This document shows positions 20,070 through 31,538 of a DNA stretch of 64,000 nt, piece after piece (positions within the stretch are counted from its first letter, which is position 1; every line of letters begins with the position of its first letter). Location of the stretch: contig JBDOQK010000069.1 in the NCBI GenBank assembly GCA_040437565.1, positions 95,024-159,023 of the forward strand, written 5' to 3'. The notes beneath the pieces were generated by a model. It saw nothing but the letters and a program-made list of their open reading frames with translations. It ran no database searches and was not told the DNA's origin. This DNA comes from Albugo candida (Eukaryota > Oomycota > Peronosporomycetes > Albuginales). Made by a program: the position numbers and the translations under genes.

Positions 20070-22920
20070 ATGGCTTCCACCAAACCGCAGTCTAGTGTCA
20101 ACACATCTTGGCGCAACAGATTTCGTAACAATCACCCCCATAAAGTCCAATATGTCCCGAATGAAGACGTATTTCAATCCATTGAAGATGCCGTAGCATT
20201 CAATGCTTCCGCCTCAACCTTTAAAATGCTAGCACTACGGGAAGTACGCAAACCCGCATCGATCTGTGCTACAAATTCGAAATATCTATTCCGGCCCCAA
20301 GGCTAACCACAATATTCCGCCTTGATGAGATGCTACTCTCGCAACATCTTGAAGCACAAACGGCCACTTGGTTATGGCCTTAGACTCTCATTGCTACTTT
20401 GTCATTATCAATGACAAAGGCTTCAAGTCCCCCTATCTGGACAAAACTGTCGCTCAGAAACTTGGCGGCACTGCCGTCCAATGCATGGGAAAGCACTTTG
20501 TGGTTCACCTTTATCGTCGATTTGGTGAATGGTACTTTGTTAAGCTCAACAAAATACCCATGGGTCTACCGAATGACTCAATAGTTGATCACTTCCTCCC
20601 ACTTGGTATTCCATTTTTCGTGACACCAAGCACAAAACCCGGCCTCATAGAATCCCGGGATCGGGTAGTTTGGTTCCGGTCCAAAACTGCAACAAAAAGG
20701 CTTTTTACGACAAGCCAGCAACCTTTACGGAAGATTTACTTCCCTGGCTTACCTGACCCAGTATATGTGCACCACAAACATCGTGCATTCAACCAAGTCA
20801 CCCCTCCCTCCATCATGGCAAAGAAGGCAGCGATCAAAGCCGCTAAAGGCTTCAAAACTTCGACAAACACACTTCGCCATATCGATCTCACAGCCCCGAT
20901 CGCTCAAAAAAAAGTCACACCTTCTAACAACATCCCATCCTTGGTTTGCTCCACCATCAAAGACTCCTGCGACGCATGGATTCAAGTCTCGAAGGATATA
21001 TCAACTGCCGTAATCGCACTCCTTCCCCAGCATCAGTTGAAGGAGTCTATATTACTAGAGTTAGACTAACTGACTGCTCTAGCTGCCTAGGCTATCTTAA
21101 TAACATATATACATATAAAAAAAGGTGAAAGGACTTTGAGAGATGATAATATGTCTTCTCGTTGATAATCCCGAAGCGCAGTAGCCTCAGCACCCTTAAT
21201 ACGAGACTGTGTCCAGCTTGTAAATGCTGTAAAGTTGTAAAGTTGTGAAAATGGTCCAAAAGTACCGTGGGTTTGCATATTGGTGTGCGCCACACTACGG
21301 TGAGCATAACCAGCCAACTAGGACTAGGATCTGACTTGCACTTGCATTTTGACTTGTCTGGGCCGTACGCGCAGTAATGATCTTCGGCTTCTGAAAAATC
21401 CACCAAATGATCCTTGCTTTACGAGTTGATCCAGCATCTTAGCAAGCCGACTGCGTTCGTCTTGGTCGTAACACTGTCTTCGAAAGTACCGAACGTGCGC
21501 ACTAAACGTGGTGTAGATCACGGAAAGTGCTGGAACTGTCGGAGTTGCTGATCGATGATCGAATAAACGACGATTCCGATCTGTCCAGACGAAGTGCAGT
21601 GTCACNNNNNNNNNNNNNNNNNNNNNNNNNNNNNNNNNNNNNNNNNNNNNNNNNNNNNNNNNNNNNNNNNNNNNNNNNNNNNNNNNNNNNNNNNNNNNNN
21701 NNNNNCCGTGTGATCGCACTCTAGAAAGAGATGTTGATCGGATTCCACTGCCCCACACGAAGGCTGCGTGCACAATATAATGTCGGACTGAATATCCTTC
21801 AAGAACCAGAAACGAGATCGAACTGGCAACATCCGAAAGGCTAGACGAAACTGTAAATCCTCGAAAATTGGTAATACACGTTTTCGAAGATGCCGTGATG
21901 TAGCCATAAAAGTTTGAACTCGTTCTGAATCCAGTGTTTCCGATCTCTCCCGTGATGACGAATACGTCGACATTGGATGACTTGGTCGGTTCGGGAGGTT
22001 TCCAGACGATTGGTGAGAGTTGTGAGCGTGGAATAAATAGCCTTCCCCAGCATCAGAGGAGATTACCATACCTCCCTGTGCGGACGACAAAGACTCGTTC
22101 TTCGACATACCATTTACCACAAGCAACTATCAGCTCGCCTTCTCCCCACTTGAAGACGATGCTGGGCACGATATTATTTTCATCGTAAAGAGACACAGCG
22201 GTGTTGTCCGCAGCAACCCGTTATATCCCAATGAGCCAATCGCTCGGATGTTGGAGGAACAATGCCTCCATAAAGCACCGATGAAATCGGTCTCGAAAAG
22301 TGCTCGGCGAAAGCACATCAAGGCGACTCAAGTCACTTTTCTGAGTCTTGGGGACCCGGAAACTCGTCTTGCGGCTATCGCTGCGCAACCTTTCATTATT
22401 GCCCCGGTCTTCATGACTCCCAATTTTGAAAAAAATGCCATGTTGCGCGACTAATAAATTTTGCGGGCAATCAGCTTCGCCCCGAACAATACTCATGGAG
22501 ACGCCTTCAGTTTCGTTAGTCGACTTCATCATTACTATGGAGAATATATGACATTAGGGAAGGTTCGTTTTCATTCTCTTTCCCTGATGAAGAGACTCAA
22601 ACACTTGCTTTAGCACTGGTAATGTTTGATCTATACCTTCGTGCCTATGGTGCGTCTATATATATGGTTCCCCTAAGCGTTGGGGCTTTGCTCTCACAAA
22701 CTCAACCATCTTTTATCCAGCAAAGCCTCTTCTTACTATGGGATGATAGCGTACTTATGACTTTTGCCGCATCAGAGTTAGGCTCTTCTCAGCTAACGAC
22801 CGCACCAACATATGTGGTCGACATTTGTAGTCTCCTCCACTACACCTTTTCATGCTCGGGAGAACATATGGAGGAATCCAGTAACTCTTCTGGCATGGAT
22901 CTCCCGGCCCTTTCCGACTG
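20070..22920 (+). pseudogene. LINE C ORF1 relic, split by an L1-like insertion
   Basis: The ATG at 20070 opens a frame with basic residues, and the next readable frame is 20368-21020. Shared blocks with copies B, D and E are A-Q-K-L-G-G-T-A-V-Q-C-M-G-K (about 20455-20496), G-E-W-Y-F-V-K-L-N-K (about 20527), I-E-S-R-D-R-V-V-W-F (about 20650) and P-D-P-V-Y-V-H-H-K-H-R-A (about 20755-20790). A lysine and alanine rich stretch follows. After the insertion at 21037-22040 the frame continues with N-Y-Q-L-A-F-S (about 22120), paralogous to copies D and E. No known domain is recognised; an RNA-binding role is only inferred from position. Confidence 0.65.
21037..22040 (-). mobile_element. 5'-truncated LINE of a second family with 16-bp target duplication
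   Basis: The duplication CCTTCCCCAGCATCAG lies at 21021-21036 and 22041-22056. Between the copies, on the minus strand, only the end of a LINE pol remains. It shows R-L-A-F-R-M-L-P-V-R, a zinc-finger-like C-x4-C-x7-H-x4-C motif (C-T-Q-P-S-C ... D-Q-H-L-F-L-E-C, near 21719-21776), then F-V-W-T-D-R-N-R-R-L-F-D and a basic end. The 5' side is truncated, as is usual for LINEs, and a 100-N gap (21606-21705) cuts the middle. No poly-A tail precedes the duplication on the minus strand. The long duplication fits target-primed reverse transcription. Confidence 0.85.
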
Positions 22921-22987
22921 ACAGTCGACTCTACCTCATCACCTTCTCCTTGCCTTTAAACAGCCTTGGTCATTCTCGGATCTTTTA

Positions 22988-23705
22988 CTCAATGTGAACG
23001 GCCTGAATCATGTTAACCCGGTTTTTTATCGCAAACTTCTGCCTCAACATCAACTTGTTGCTCTTCAAGAAACCAGTTTAAGTACTTAAGACAGCCGACA
23101 CAGTAATACCGACTTCATTAACACCGTGGACTCAGGCGCGAAGACGTTTTACTTTTCTTTGGACAGTCCTCATGGCGTGGGCCGCAATGGAGTGGCCTTG
23201 GTTCTACCATCAAATCATCCCTTTGGAGCCTTACTCAGCATTACTTTGCAAATAAATTCCACGCACCAATCACAGCCCCTACCTTTTGATCGAGACCTCT
23301 TTGAACCGACAACGAAATGGATTCATGTGATTTGTGCACCAGCAGAATTCGCGGCAAGGAATTCCTTCTTCGCTTCTCTTCCCAGCAATATTCCAGACGG
23401 TATTCAACACACTGTCTCCGTGGACTTCAACATCCCCTTTGATCCTATTTTGAATTCCTGCACAAGTTCTACGCATACATCGACTTCCACGGTATTGCAA
23501 CAGGGGGCTTTACACTCAGGCCTTGTCGATGCTTGGAGATCAACCTACCCAACATTCCAGGAATTTACCGGACCAAGGCGCCGTAATCGCATCACCTACT
23601 GCTTCATGTCTTCCAATCTTTTTACACCACCCCGTTCCTATCAAACATGACCTTACTACCCAATACTATCTCGTGGATCACTTTCCTGTCATTTTCCGAT
23701 TACAA
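22988..23705 (+). pseudogene. LINE C endonuclease relic (APE type)
   Basis: The domain begins L-N-V-N-G-L-N-H-V-N and reaches L-V-A-L-Q-E-T-S near 23055-23080. It continues in the frame 23126-23650 with G-V-G-R-N-G-V-A-L-V-L, a V-D-F-N segment near 23422 (the GDFN position, first residue changed), L-V-D-A-W-R-S-T-Y-P (about 23521) and R-R-R-N-R-I-T-Y-C-F (about 23578). A frame change follows, and D-H-F-P-V (23676-23690) supplies the catalytic DH pair. Of the copies here this is the most readable endonuclease. Confidence 0.8.
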
Positions 23706-24502
23706 CATGCTTCCTACCCAGCTTGTTCGCGCCTTCCCTGGAATTTCCCTACTTGGCTATTAAAATTCCCTTTAGTCCATGAAGCTTTGAAAACTCCTCT
23801 TCTCGACCTTACGAACCGAGTACGATTTGTAGAAGAAGACAACCCAGGCGCATTGTTTTATGAACACACGCGTTCCGAACTTGGCATCAATTCCGAGCCA
23901 TTAAAACTCACAAGCAGCACCAACTTACCCGTCTCCGCAGTGCCTACCAGACTGCCGCTCAACTTGCCACTCAGGTAGAGAAGCTTCTTCTTCCTATCGA
24001 ACTTAACGAGGGAGAAACCCGCCGAAAAACGGTTGGTTCCTGGCATCACTTCGACCATATCATTCGACACAGTGAGAAAGCCACCAAATCTTTCCTTCGA
24101 CAGCCTACTCCTGTATTACGCCAAGTTTGCATCCCATCAACACAACATAACGATGGATCTCACGCTACAACAGATAAAATGGCTTCATATCAGCCTGGTT
24201 ATTGGGCACAGCTTTTTCAATCGCTTTCCACAGAATACTCTTCCAAAATGCGTTATCGCAAACATGACCCCATAGAGCTAAGCTCTCTCCTTCAACATAC
24301 GACACAAACACATACCGAACAAGATAGAGCATACCTCGATGCATCATTTACGGCCAGCGAATTTTACTGGGCAATCAAGACATGACTACGGAACAAAACT
24401 CCCGGATATGATTGCCTTCCAGTTGGATATTATCAACTTTCCATATCAACTTGGGCACAAGTCTTTGAGTTAATTTACTCCGCACAGTTTTCGATAGGAC
24501 GA

Positions 24503-25287
24503 ATGACCAAGTTCCAACGCCGCGCCACTGTTACTCTTCTCTATAAGAAGGGTGACAGAAGCCTTCCCAGCAACTACCGCCCTATCACTCTACTCAATCA
24601 TGACGCAAAGCTCGGTCCCAAGATTCTCACTAATCGCCTTAGCAAAATCCTGCCAAAGCTACTCCACACCGATCAAAGTGGCTTTGTTCAGGGCCGATTA
24701 ATTCGCCATACACTAGTGCGGTTTCAAGACATCCAACAACTTTGCCAGCAACGGTTCCCTCATGCTGGTGCTATATTACTAGACTTCGCCAAGGCTTTTG
24801 ACAGTGTGTTGTGGCCGGCACTTCACACTATCTTAACCCATTATGACTTTGGAGCTAATTTTCGCTCATGGATCAAGACATTTTATCAAGATAAATTGAT
24901 CGCTGTCATGGTCAATGGCAGTGCAAGCAAGTTTTTTCTACTCGGAAGCGGGGTTCGCCAAGGTGATCCCCTTTCACCTTCACTCTTTGTGCTCTTCCTG
25001 GAACCCTTCATGAAATTATCTCCACGCATCAACAGGACACCCTGGCATCCCGGTACAACGGTCATCAGCAGCTCACCACCCTACAGCATTTGCAGACGAT
25101 TGCAACGGTTTCCTCAATCAATTTATGGCCTCGGTTAAGCATTACCCACAAGCTACTGGACTCCAATTCAATGAATCCAAAACTATTTGGTTTTCAAACG
25201 CCCTCCCCTAACTTTGTGGCTTTCTTGATATTACTCCCTCGCCCCTTTTCTGCGGCAGTCCCCAAGGTCACCTTTCTAGGTGTATAA
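24503..25287 (+). pseudogene. LINE C reverse transcriptase, best preserved of the array
   Basis: The open frame 24503-25138 (211 codons) carries RT blocks in order: N-Y-R-P-I-T-L-L-N-H-D-A-K-L-G, T-D-Q-S-G-F-V-Q-G-R, I-L-L-D-F-A-K-A-F-D-S-V-L-W (block 3 with the first catalytic aspartate) and G-V-R-Q-G-D-P-L-S-P-S-L-F. A frame change near 25040-25085 precedes A-F-A-D-D-C-N-G, whose FADD codons are 25089-25100. Reverse transcription of the element RNA at the nicked target is the known role. The frame lacks a start context of its own and is part of a longer pol relic. Confidence 0.88.
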
Positions 25288-27160
25288 CTATACCAATACC
25301 TCAACCTTTCTCACTGCTTTCCTTTCCTACTCACCAAGCTTTCAGCTCGACTAGTGGTGTGGCAATATCGGGGAAGAACACTCCTTGGGTGCGCGGTGAT
25401 CTTACGGTCTATCGTTCTACCTCTTCTCTGGTACCCTGCGCCAGTAACACCAATACCCTCACCCATTGTCGACTCGGTATGGGAGTTATTCAAAACTTTC
25501 CTCTATCAACGGCCGATAGATCTTGATAGTGCTACCAATAGCGCAATGCATTCGAACTGGATTACTCTAACAACAGCACTTGGTGGCTTGGGCTTACCTT
25601 GTTTATAGAGTTTCTCTGGGGCAATGCACCTTTGCCTCCTTAGGGACGGTATCAAGGATTGCTTAATCTGTAAAACCCCTTCATGGTTCCTACCTGCGAT
25701 TCAGCTAATGACCGATTGGTAAGGGCGACTTGATTTTTTCACCCATCAACCTTTTAACTATCCGCAATCTCGAGGGTCTTACATTGGTCTCCTTTGGTAT
25801 GCAACTTTCCAACACTAGCCACATATTCTACCGATACATTACGAGCACCTATCTGGCGACACTAGAAGCGAATTTAAGGACCAAACAAGTGGCCAATGTA
25901 ACATGCCAGTATTCGTACACAGCTTTTTTTACAGTAATGGATACCAACATTTTTCCAGCTTTATCGGTCGCTTCGGTTCCTTGCCCACTCACAATATCCT
26001 CACAATCGTTCTCCCCAGCAATGCCTTCCAGTGGCGAAGGGATTTCATGGCTACTATTCACATCTTCACCAAAACCTTCAGGTGATCAATAGAGGCATCA
26101 CTATCAAACATGGCCCCTTCCTTCCTCAGCATGACGCTGCGACCTTTGTTCTATGGTCTTTTAAAGACGCCCCCTTTATTCACCTTACCAACCGAAGGCT
26201 CTATCATATGTTGCATCAACTACCAAAAACAGTGGTGCTTCCCGATAAAGCTTTGAAAGTTATCCCGCCAACACAATCGAATTCTATGTGGAAGAGCAAA
26301 GGCACCCTCAACAGAGATGTTCTCCCTAAAGTTCCGCATCCAATACAATGGCTTACGTCTTCGATTCAAATATCGCTTTCATACCTCTCACGTCCTATTC
26401 TCCCTTGGTTGTAATTCCCTCGAAACAGTCAAAAGTTCTTCTGGGAGTGTTCCCGGGCTACAAATTTATGGTTCACTCTCTCTTCCCCATATTTGGCTGT
26501 CTAGAAGAAACCCTCACGTGGGACACTGTAGTCTATGGCCCCAACTTTGCCCTTACAATATCAGCAACCAGGAATTATGGTACACACAATATCCTTCGCT
26601 TCCTTAACGTTTTTCTTTGTATCAGACTCAGAGCATTATGGCTCGCGCGCACTGCAGCTATCTTTCAGCACCGGGAAGAATGCCCTACGCATTCTGATCA
26701 TACCACACGTTGCTACATTCGGGCTCATATTTAGCGCGCGAAGTACCTATCGCCTACAAACGCTTAGCTTATGGCCTATGTGAAGTTTGTCTTCATCGAA
26801 ATTTCACTCAGTCCGTTCATCACTGCGTTCCTCCTATGCATTATTCACTACATCCTATGGTGCGGCACTCCTTACTACTTTTCCAACAATTTCGCTCAAG
26901 TCTAGACTTCAGCATCACTGTGTTCTTCTCCCGTATCTCCGACTCTATCTATCCTGCCCCTATCCTGGATTACATCCTTGGCGACTTTATACGCTCAAGT
27001 TTTGGCCTTGAGCACAGTTTATCTTTGATCACAATTGCCCGTGGCCTTTGCATCCTTGCGTCAACTTTTCTGCCACTTCGCCTCATCAACTTTCAAATCT
27101 GCAAACTAGGATTGACTATGTGGACCACCCTTCTGTTTTCTTTACGTCATAAGAGATAGC
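25288..27160 (+). pseudogene. LINE C C-terminal pol tail
   Basis: Readable frames at 25354-25608, 26031-26414, 26348-26734 and 26710-27159 follow the same order as the tail of copy B (for example R-S-I-V-L-P-L-L-W-Y-P near 25410, paralogous to the copy B segment near 14830-14860). The last frame ends at 27160, leaving about 97 bases before copy D. Several frame changes break the tail. Confidence 0.55.
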
Positions 27161-27297
27161 TTCAAGCGTCAGTTATAGCCCCAATATACAAGTATGTTGG
27201 AGCAATACACTTCACAAGCCTTAGTTATTCCCTCCTTAAATAGATTGTTTTTAAACAGTGTAATGAGATGTTAAAAATCAGACTTGCCCTCCAAGGG

Positions 27298-27372
27298 TTC
27301 CGCCCAGCTCAATCGGTTGAGCACACGGATCCCCTGCTGGAGATCGTCAGTTTGATCTCCGGCACTGTGTGC
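27298..27372 (+). repeat. tRNA-like segment, possible SINE head, at the start of LINE D
   Basis: A D-arm-like sequence (AGCTCAATCGGTTGAGC, 27306-27322) resembles an A box and forms the GCTC/GAGC stem. A B-box-like GTTTGATCTCC lies at 27350-27360. GGAGATC (27339-27345) and GATCTCC (27354-27360) form a 7-bp stem that a normal tRNA would not have, so this is a tRNA-derived relic. It may extend to about 27500 as a SINE; its end is unclear. Copies B and C lack it at this place. Confidence 0.5.
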
Positions 27373-27846
27373 AGCGGTTTGGCAAAGTTGTAGCGGACTT
27401 TATAAGCCGAGTGGTCGAGAACGATTGAATCGGTTTGAGGACTGGTCGGAACTGAGCTGTCTGCTAAATTGAGGGGATGAGGGTGCTACGGAAAGCCAAA
27501 TAAGGTTGAAGGTGGTTGGATTGTTGCGATAAAGTCGCTCTTGATGTGGTGCAGTGTGAAAAGCACTGGTGCACTAAACTACCTTCTTCATCCTATTATG
27601 AGCCCCTGACCGTGTGGTTATCAGTTGAGTCTGACTTCAAAACTAGGGAGGCAGATATTTTTCAAGCTCATTGCTTGAAACCCTTGCCAGTCTTCGCAAA
27701 ACCTCATTTCCACCTTATTGGTGAAACTCAGCTTAGCTTTCTCTCATTGCCGGAACCCTTTCTCACCAACCATCCTAGTTGGAGCCTCTATTTTCAGTAG
27801 AGAACCTTTTTTTGTGATTCTTATAAGTGATTATACAAGGGATAAA

Positions 27847-28960
27847 ATGGCTCCAGCAAAGTCCAATGTGGACAGAGCATGGCGCAAAACATTCCGCCAA
27901 TCCAACCCGCAACATTACGTTATGTATCCAGCGATGATCTCTTCCAGGCTATTGAGGATGCGGTTGCGTCCAGCGCATCGCCTGACACCTTCCGCATGCT
28001 TACATTACAGGAGTTGCAAGATTCAGGTATCGATTCTTGTGAGAAGATCGCCATGTTCATTCCAGCCCCGAGGTTGATGGCGACGCTTCGCCTCGACGAA
28101 ATTCTTCTCTCGCTCCATTAGAAAGCACAAACAGCCACTTGGAGAATGGTGTTAGGCTCACTGTGCGACTTTGTGAGCATCAGAAACCGCAGGCTTAAGT
28201 TCCACTCCCTCGACGAGGTGGTGGCTCAGAAACATGGCGGCGCAGCATTGATAGGCATGAGAAAATAATTTCTCGTGTAACCATACCGCCGCTTTGGCGA
28301 CTGGTACTTTGTGGAACTAAACAAGGTACCTATAAGTCTATCTGATGACGCGATAGCGGGCTACTTTGAGCCCATAGGCATACCCACCATGCTCACTCTT
28401 AGCATCAAACACGGGGTAATCGACTCCAGGGATAGACACGTTTAATTTCGGTCAAAAATTGCCCCGGTCCAGCTTTTCTACATGGACCATCAACCTCTTC
28501 GGGAGATCTCCTTTCCTGGTTTTCCAGATCAGGTTTATGTCCACCACAAACATAGAGCATACAATCGAGTTACGCCGTCTTCGATAGTGGCGAAGAAGGA
28601 AGCGGCAAAAGCTGCAAAAAGGTTCAACCGTCCAAGAATACCCTTCGACACATCGAATTCAGTCCTCCACCTCGCGCAGAATCTATCACTCTTGTGCCCG
28701 AACCATCTTTGTAGCGCCTCACTCACTGCCACAGATCCCTTTGATACGTGGTCTCACGTATCGAATCAAATCAACTGCCGACAACCACGGCCACTTCCGC
28801 AGGCAAACTGGTGGAATAGTGACATGCAAAGAAGAAGAGGCGGCCTTCTTCGATTAACCCGTCACCCCGACCGGCTATCAGCTTGCTTTCTCGCAAGTGG
28901 AAGCCGACGAATGACACGACATCACTTGCGTGATCACGGTTGAAGATTGTGGCGTTGTTC
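27847..28960 (+). pseudogene. LINE D ORF1 relic (upstream of copia insertion)
   Basis: The ATG at 27847 reads M-A-P-A-K-S-N-V-D-R. A frame change near 27900 leads into D-D-L-F-Q-A-I-E-D-A-V-A (about 27933), which matches Q-S-I-E-D-A-V-A of copy C. Further blocks are I-P-A-P-R-L-M-A-T-L-R-L-D-E-I-L (about 28060-28107) and the conserved F-P-G-F-P-D-Q-V-Y-V-H-H-K-H-R-A near 28511-28558. The tail is rich in K and A. No known domain is recognised. Confidence 0.6.
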
Positions 28961-28965
28961 GTAGC

Positions 28966-29156
28966 TGTAGCGGATTACGCATGATGACGGTTATGCGTGT
29001 CGTGATAGGGCAACTTGCACGGATAGTGATCTTCGAACTATCTGGAAGGAGTTATCAGTTTATAAGAGGATTCATACAGTTATTCTTATCAGTGCTTTTA
29101 ACTCCTAATTTCACTTTCTTTTTTTCAGCAATGAGTAGTAGTTGTGCTTTCGTTGT
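28966..29156 (+). repeat. 5' LTR of copia fossil 3
   Basis: It starts TGTAGCGGATTA, runs about 191 bases, and is followed directly by the primer-binding site. The right edge is set by alignment to the 3' LTR. Confidence 0.85.
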
Positions 29157-29169
29157 TGGTCATGAGCCC
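29157..29169 (+). promoter_or_regulatory. primer-binding site of copia fossil 3
   Basis: TGGTCATGAGCCC follows the 5' LTR. Its complement matches the initiator tRNA-Met anticodon arm at about 11 of 13 positions, and the gag frame's M-S-P start lies in it. Confidence 0.7.
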
Positions 29170-31089
29170 AGCTACGTTAGCTCGCAATGAGATCCTCACG
29201 GATGACAACAATTTCATGTGGGAATTTAATGCACGCATGACCCTCGCGCGCAAGAACCTTTTGGATCACGTTATGATCAAGCTAGAGCGAACAGTGCTGC
29301 AGGAGCATCCAGAATGGAAAGCCGCTGACATGAAGGCTTCGGCTGTGCTGGTGAAGCTTCTCCCTCCAACCTACAAGTGTATGGTTCGGGAATGTGGGTC
29401 GGCCATTGAGGCTTGGGAGAATCTAAAGACGTACTTTGAGAAAAAAAACCGCCACAACCGAGTGCAACTTCGAAAGCAACTCCATGAGTCTGTGATGGAG
29501 ACTGGTGCAGTTCTCATGGATCATCTACTAAAGATTGATGAGCTGTGTCTAAAGCTCAGGGCCGCCGTTGACAGCATGGATAATGATGAAAAGCTGGTTT
29601 TACTTTTGGGAAGTTCATCATCCGAAAATGATGATATGGTACGCGTTATTGAAGCAAAAAGCAACGTGACACTGCTGGACACAAAAGAAATGCTCCACCG
29701 GGGGTATGACACTCTTCAGAGGCTAGACAAGAACGAACTCGCTTTCACGGCACAATGTCAGGGTAATGAACCTCGCCGCTTTCAAGGAAATCGAGGACAC
29801 CATGGACAAGAAGAAAATGAAGTTCGCCACTAAAATTGTGGAAGAGGATATGCTAACGCTTGATTTCAAGGCAAGTGTTTCAGATGTGGAAGGCACGGAC
29901 ACAAAAGATCGCAGTGTCGCAACGTGAAAGCATCGAAACCTGGTGATGAACCTGTTTTTTTGGCATCCAGTGGCGAAACAATTCCAAGTTCGACTTGGTT
30001 GCTGGATAATGGGGCATGTCGTCACATGACTGATGAAAAGCGTGAATTCGTGGAATTTGAAGATTTAAGTACCCCAATTTGCATCACTGTGGCGAATCGA
30101 CAGCAGTTAAAGGCAGAATGAACAGGCACAGTACAATTTATACTCGAGAATGGTCGGTAAAGCTAACAGAGGTNNNNNNNNNNNNNNNNNNNNNNNNNNN
30201 NNNNNNNNNNNNNNNNNNNNNNNNNNNNNNNNNNNNNNNNNNNNNNNNNNNNNNNNNNNNNNNNNNNNNNNNNGTTGGAAACATGTTTTTTCTTTGATAA
30301 AAACTAAAAAAAATCTGCTCGAAGTTTGAGCAAAGTGGACCCTATGCAGTTCGCAATCCTATCTGTTCATGTCAGGACTCAACTCCTAATGAGTTACACC
30401 CAGACAGCACTTCGTATCGCAAATTGGTTGGTTCGCTGCTGTATATTGCGAACGCAACGCGACCAGATATTAGCTATGCGATGTCAGTATTATCGCAGTA
30501 CTTGGACCAGCCACGGCAGATGGACTGGCGTGCGGCTTTACGGGCTTAACATTAAATTATGCGAGCAAAATCGCACGGAATCGCGGACAAGAAATCGGAC
30601 GCAAAAGATTAAAAGATTATGCGTCGGACTTACTGTAACGCAAATTAGAGAAATGACAAGAAAACTCGTCGATCTACATCAAGTGTTTCGATTTTGCTCG
30701 GTGGCGAGGTTGTCGTACATAAAAGCAAACGCCAAACCTTGGTAGCTTTATCATCTTCTGAAGCGGAATATAGCACTAGGTACACAAGAAATTATAGGGA
30801 TCCGTTATTTGCTGAGAGACTTTTGTCTCGTGCAAGACAGCGATTACATTCCACATGAACAGCAAGTCGGCGAGAAGTATTGCGACGAATCAAGATTACA
30901 CACCAAGAGCTAAGCACATTCACCTCAGGTTGCATTTTGTTCGCGACCACGTTGACCAAGGCGACATCCAACTCAAGCATATTCCGCCAGCTATGAACTT
31001 GCTGATTACCTGACGAAGCCATTTTGTGCACCGCTATTACTGCATACGCGATGAAAGTGGAATTCGCGAGGGTGAAAGTTAAAGGGGAG

Positions 31090-31282
31090 TGTAGGCGATT
31101 AAGCATCACAACGGTTATGTGTGTCGTGAATTGGGCAACTTGCATGGACACTGATCTTCGAACTATCTGGAAGAAGTGATCAGTATATGAGGGGATTTAT
31201 ACATTCGTTCTTTACATTGTTTTTAACTCTTGATACAACTTTCCATTTTTCAGCCCTGGGAAGTAGTTATGCTTTCGTTATA
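31090..31282 (+). repeat. 3' LTR of copia fossil 3
   Basis: It starts TGTAGGCGATTA, runs 193 bases and is followed by the GTAGC duplication. Its end (GTTATA) departs from the usual CA. Confidence 0.85.
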
Positions 31283-31538
31283 GTAGCAACCCCCTCTACC
31301 ATACAGGCCCAGTTGCTCACATGTGGCAAGAGCAATGTCTCTATACCGATCCCGGAAAACTGATCAGCAAAGATTAACTTCGTAGCCCAGTCGCGGCGAC
31401 TCAAGGGGTCTTTACGGAACTGAAAGATCCGGAAACCCGAACGGCGGTCATTGTGGCCCAACACACCCTTTTTGCCCCTGTCTTTCGGGCTCCTATCTCG
31501 CCCAAGAAATAATGGTTCTTGTCTTAGCAAATGCGTAG

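Larger units (their letters stand above)
16476..27257 (+). mobile_element. LINE copy C, full-length but split by two insertions
   Basis: The copy starts at the shared motif (GTGTAATGA at 16476, TTGCCCTCCA at 16504-16513) directly after copy B and ends where copy D starts. A copia element (16904-19731) splits its 5' region, and a truncated L1-like LINE (21037-22040, minus) splits ORF1. Without these the copy is about 6.9 kb, matching copy B. It keeps the best reverse transcriptase of the array. Frame changes in ORF1, the endonuclease, before the FADD box and in the tail make it inactive. Confidence 0.82.
28966..31282 (+). mobile_element. copia-family LTR element, fossil, inserted in LINE D ORF1
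   Basis: LTRs lie at 28966-29156 and 31090-31282, with target duplication GTAGC at 28961-28965 and 31283-31287. A primer-binding site follows the 5' LTR (29157-29169), and a purine-rich tract (AAAGGGGAG) precedes the 3' LTR. Gag of the UBN2 type covers about 29162-29830, a zinc knuckle (C-F-R-C-G-R-H-G-H-K-R-S-Q-C) lies near 29872-29913, and a protease-like block (W-L-L-D-N-G-A) near 29998. After a 100-N gap (30174-30273) only the end of pol with RNase H is visible (about 30330-31080). It is broken, with several breaks and a large internal loss or hidden part. LTR identity is only about 80 percent by eye, so it is old. Confidence 0.92.
27258..31538 (+). mobile_element. LINE copy D, ORF1 part only, split by a copia element
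   Basis: The copy begins with the shared motif (GTGTAATGA at 27258, TTGCCCTCCA at 27284-27293) directly after copy C. Next come a tRNA-like segment, an atypical 5' region, and ORF1 from 27847. A copia element (28966-31282) lies inside ORF1. The sequence resumes at 31288 with the paralogue of the copy C segment at 22218 and stops at about 31538, where another copia remnant begins. Endonuclease and reverse transcriptase of this copy are not present in the window. Confidence 0.72.

Noticed and set aside
29144-29833. A secreted effector gene (RxLR-type), considered because of the hydrophobic start of this frame.
   Set aside because: The frame is copia gag beginning near the primer-binding site; no R-x-L-R motif or signal peptide is seen here or elsewhere in the window.
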